Origin: Nioella halotolerans
GTDB taxonomy: Bacteria > Pseudomonadota > Alphaproteobacteria > Rhodobacterales > Rhodobacteraceae
DNA: 64,000 nucleotides
Assembly (NCBI GenBank): GCA_003428585.1
Contig: QVQC01000076.1
Location: 62,001-126,000 of the forward strand
Reading direction: 5' to 3'
Positions 61,208 to 64,000 of this stretch are shown here, in pieces. Every line of letters starts with the position of its first letter. The stretch's first letter is position 1. The notes beneath the pieces were generated by a model that did no database searches, had not been told where the DNA came from, and worked only from the letters and a program-made list of their open reading frames with translations. Both the position numbers and the translations under genes were made by a program.

Positions 61208-63958
61208 TCAGGCGGCGGATTTGGCAAGGTTGCGCAGCACGTAATGCAGCACACCGCCATGTTCGATATACTCGATCTCGATCGCGGTATCGATCCGGCA
61301 CTTGAGCGTGATCTCCTTCACCGTGCCATCGGCATAGGTGATCGCGCAGAGCACCTCCTGCTGCGGCTCGATCGTGTCCAGCCCCTTGATCGACACGCTT
61401 TCCTCGCCCGTCAGGCCCAGCGACTTGCGGGAGTCACCGCCGGTGAACTCGAACGGGATGACACCCATGCCAACGAGGTTGGAGCGGTGGATGCGCTCGA
61501 AACTTTCGGCGATCACGGCCTTGACGCCCAGCAGGTTGGTGCCCTTGGCGGCCCAGTCGCGGCTGGACCCGGCGCCGTATTGTTCCCCGCCGAAGACGAC
61601 AAGCGGCGTCCCCTCTTCCTGGTAGGCCATGGCGGCATCATAGATAGAGGTCTGTTCGCCGTCGGGGCCCTTGGTATAACCGCCCTCGACACCGTCCAGC
61701 ATCTCGTTCTTGATGCGGATATTGGCGAATGTGCCGCGCATCATCACCTCGTGGTTGCCGCGCCGGCTGCCGTAGGAGTTGAACTCGCGCACCGGCACCT
61801 GCCGCTCGACCAGGTATTTGCCCGCCGGGGTGGATTCCTTGAAGCTGCCCGCCGGGCTGATGTGGTCGGTGGTCACCATGTCGCCCAGAACCGCCAGAAC
61901 GCGCGCGCCCTCGATGTTGGAGATCGTGCCCGGATCCTTGCCCATACCCCGGAAATAGGGCGGGTTCTGGATGTAGGTCGAGGAAGCGGGCCAGTCATAC
62001 GTCTCGCCACCGGTCACCTCGACGCTTTGCCACATCTCGTCGCCCTTGAAGACATCGGCGTACTTCGACTGGAACGCCTCGCGCGTGACGGTCTGTTCGA
62101 CCAGTTCGGCGATTTCCTTCTGGGTCGGCCAGATGTCCTTCATGTAGACATCGTTGCCGTCCTTGTCCTGACCCAGCGGTTCGGTCGTCAGGTCGATATT
62201 CATGTCGCCGGCGAGCGCATAGGCGACGACAAGCGGCGGCGAGGCTAGGTAGTTGGCCCGCACGTCGGGCGAAATCCGGCCCTCGAAGTTGCGGTTGCCC
62301 GACAGGACCGAGGTGGCGATCAGGTCGCCATCGGCAATTGCCTTGCTGAGTTCCGGCTGGATCGGACCAGAATTGCCGATACAGGTGGTGCAGCCATAGC
62401 CCACAAGGTTGAAGCCGATGGCGTCCAGATGTTCCTGAAGGCCCGACGCCTCAAGATACTGCGTCACGACCTGAGAGCCGGGCGCCAGCGACGTCTTCAC
62501 CCAAGGTTTGCGGTTAAGACCCAGTTCGTTGGCTTTCTTCGCCACCAGCCCCGCCCCGATCATCACATAGGGGTTGGAGGTATTGGTGCAGGACGTGATC
62601 GACGCGATCACCACGGACCCGTCGCGCAGGGTGTAATCCTCACCATCGACAGAAACCGTCTTGCGGACATCGTTCTCGGCAATGTTCATATCCCCTTCGG
62701 CGGCCATGTCGCGCGCCTCATCCGAGATATCCATGCCACGATATTCACCGACGACCTTGTAGAAGGACTTCGATGCCTGATCGAGCGTGACGTAATCCTG
62801 CGGCCGCTTGGGACCGGAGATGGCGGGCACGATCTCGCCCATGTCGAGGTGCAGCGTATCGGTGTAGACCGGCGCGTAATCCGGCCCGCGCCAGAACCCG
62901 TTTTCCTTGGCATAGGCCTCGACCAGCGCGATGCGGTCCTCGTCGCGGCCGGTCTGGCGCAGGTAGCGCAGGGTTTCGTCATCGATGGGGAAGAAGCCGC
63001 AGGTGGCCCCGTATTCCGGCGCCATGTTGGCGATGGTCGCCCGGTCTGCCAGCGGCAGGTGGTCGAGCCCGTCGCCGTAGAATTCCACGAACTTGCCGAC
63101 AACGCCCTTGGCGCGCAGCATCTCCACGACCTTGAGCACGAGGTCGGTGCCGGTGGTGCCTTCCATCATCGCGCCGGTCAGCTCGAATCCCACGACCTCG
63201 GGGATCAGCATCGAGATCGGCTGGCCCAGCATCGCGGCCTCCGCCTCGATCCCGCCGACGCCCCAGCCCAGAACCGCGACGCCGTTGATCATGGTGGTGT
63301 GGCTGTCGGTGCCGACCAGCGTGTCGGGATAGGCCACGGTCTCGCCGTTCTGGTCCTGGTCGGTCCAGACGGTCTGGGCGAGGTATTCGAGGTTCACCTG
63401 GTGGCAGATGCCGGTGCCCGGCGGCACGACGCGGAAATTGTTGAACGCGGTCTGGCCCCACTTGAGGAAGGTGTAGCGTTCCATGTTGCGTTCATACTCG
63501 CGGTCCACGTTCATCTGGAAGGCGCGCGGGTTGCCGAAATGGTCGATCATGACGGAGTGGTCGATGACCAGGTCGACGGGATTGAGCGGGTTGATCTTCT
63601 GCGCGTCGCCGCCAAGCGCCTTGATGCCGTCGCGCATCGCGGCAAGGTCGACCACCGCCGGAACGCCGGTGAAATCCTGCATCAGGACACGGGCGGGACG
63701 GTAGGCCAGTTCCCGGTTGCCCTTGCCACCATTCGCGGCCCAGTCGGAAAACGCCCGGATATCGTCGAGGGTGACGGTCTTGCCATCCTCGAAACGCAGC
63801 ATGTTTTCCAGCACCACCTTCAGCGCGGCGGGAAGCTTGGAGAAATCGCCAAGACCCGCGGCCTCGGCCGCGGGGATGGAGTAATAGGCAACGGACTGGT
63901 CGCCAACCGTAAGGGTCTTACGGGTCTTGGCGCTGTCCTGACCGACAGTAATGGGCAT
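61208..63958 (-). CDS. acnA: Aconitate hydratase A
   Basis: The 916-residue TCA-cycle enzyme that interconverts citrate and isocitrate with a 4Fe-4S cluster. Cluster Cys residues are in SITSCTNTSNP (near 438) and GCTTCIGNSGP (near 504). LVGTDSHTTMINGVAVLGWG and the C-terminal swivel domain with GGEQYGAGSSRDWAAKG are typical of AcnA. The start at 63958 follows GGGAGG. It is complete and reads toward the middle of the window. Confidence 0.99.
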   Translation of the reverse strand: MPITVGQDSAKTRKTLTVGDQSVAYYSIPAAEAAGLGDFSKLPAALKVVLENMLRFEDGKTVTLDDIRAFSDWAANGGKGNRELAYRPARVLMQDFTGVPAVVDLAAMRDGIKALGGDAQKINPLNPVDLVIDHSVMIDHFGNPRAFQMNVDREYERNMERYTFLKWGQTAFNNFRVVPPGTGICHQVNLEYLAQTVWTDQDQNGETVAYPDTLVGTDSHTTMINGVAVLGWGVGGIEAEAAMLGQPISMLIPEVVGFELTGAMMEGTTGTDLVLKVVEMLRAKGVVGKFVEFYGDGLDHLPLADRATIANMAPEYGATCGFFPIDDETLRYLRQTGRDEDRIALVEAYAKENGFWRGPDYAPVYTDTLHLDMGEIVPAISGPKRPQDYVTLDQASKSFYKVVGEYRGMDISDEARDMAAEGDMNIAENDVRKTVSVDGEDYTLRDGSVVIASITSCTNTSNPYVMIGAGLVAKKANELGLNRKPWVKTSLAPGSQVVTQYLEASGLQEHLDAIGFNLVGYGCTTCIGNSGPIQPELSKAIADGDLIATSVLSGNRNFEGRISPDVRANYLASPPLVVAYALAGDMNIDLTTEPLGQDKDGNDVYMKDIWPTQKEIAELVEQTVTREAFQSKYADVFKGDEMWQSVEVTGGETYDWPASSTYIQNPPYFRGMGKDPGTISNIEGARVLAVLGDMVTTDHISPAGSFKESTPAGKYLVERQVPVREFNSYGSRRGNHEVMMRGTFANIRIKNEMLDGVEGGYTKGPDGEQTSIYDAAMAYQEEGTPLVVFGGEQYGAGSSRDWAAKGTNLLGVKAVIAESFERIHRSNLVGMGVIPFEFTGGDSRKSLGLTGEESVSIKGLDTIEPQQEVLCAITYADGTVKEITLKCRIDTAIEIEYIEHGGVLHYVLRNLAKSAA

Positions 63959-64000
63959 GGGGGGCCTCCCTCGTGTCAAACGATGTGGGTAAGTGCTGGC

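Overview
The window is a GC-rich bacterial chromosome segment. Gene content points to an alphaproteobacterium of the Rhodobacteraceae/Roseobacter type: heterotetrameric sarcosine oxidase, a Mur-type Fur regulator, many periplasmic-binding-protein ABC transporters, a LacI-controlled inositol cluster, and a conserved gatB / DUF3817 / DUF4177 / J-domain / selO / enolase / aconitase background. The genus cannot be fixed from sequence alone.

Layout. 1-916: the 3' end of a zinc-binding znuA gene and a tRNA-Gly. 917-1430: decayed DNA with a 34-bp tandem repeat and the tail of a lost MATE gene. 1434-11756: two amino-acid-type ABC transport operons, one carrying a creatininase-family hydrolase and the other an ADP-ribosylglycohydrolase-like protein. 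Between them lies a minus-strand trio (AhpD-like protein, XRE-cupin regulator, MATE exporter). Both transport operons are preceded by the same promoter/operator arrangement. 11816-22096: a second XRE-cupin regulator, soxBDAG, a MocD/MocE-like membrane oxygenase and Rieske ferredoxin pair, an M29/NicX-like protein, a LysR regulator and a Rieske ring-type oxygenase. Together these look like an oxidative demethylation or C1-amine island. 22097-29249: a transposase remnant, an ion channel, a persulfide-dioxygenase-like MBL protein, a ZIP transporter, two related small coiled-coil proteins, a cupin pseudogene, a lipoamide-dehydrogenase-like flavoprotein and a zinc-ribbon metallopeptidase.

29314-44204: a myo-inositol or cyclitol catabolic region. 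One minus-strand operon holds a substrate-binding protein, permease, ATPase, PhyH-type dioxygenase and an IolB. A LacI regulator follows, then a minus-strand operon of two Gfo/Idh oxidoreductases and IolE, then a plus-strand operon iolD-iolC-iolB-iolJ-iolG. An identical 21-bp sequence containing a 16-bp palindrome sits at both divergent promoters, which fits a single LacI regulon. iolA and iolI are not in the window.

44276-64000: mostly core and conserved genes (gatB, a nucleoside hydrolase, selO, mur/fur, enolase, aconitase) with small membrane and hypothetical proteins between them.

Points most worth following: the XRE-cupin-linked transporter and hydrolase regulon, the MocDE-like pair beside sarcosine oxidase and about 11 kb from an inositol cluster, and the doubled IolB with a dioxygenase in the inositol transporter operon.
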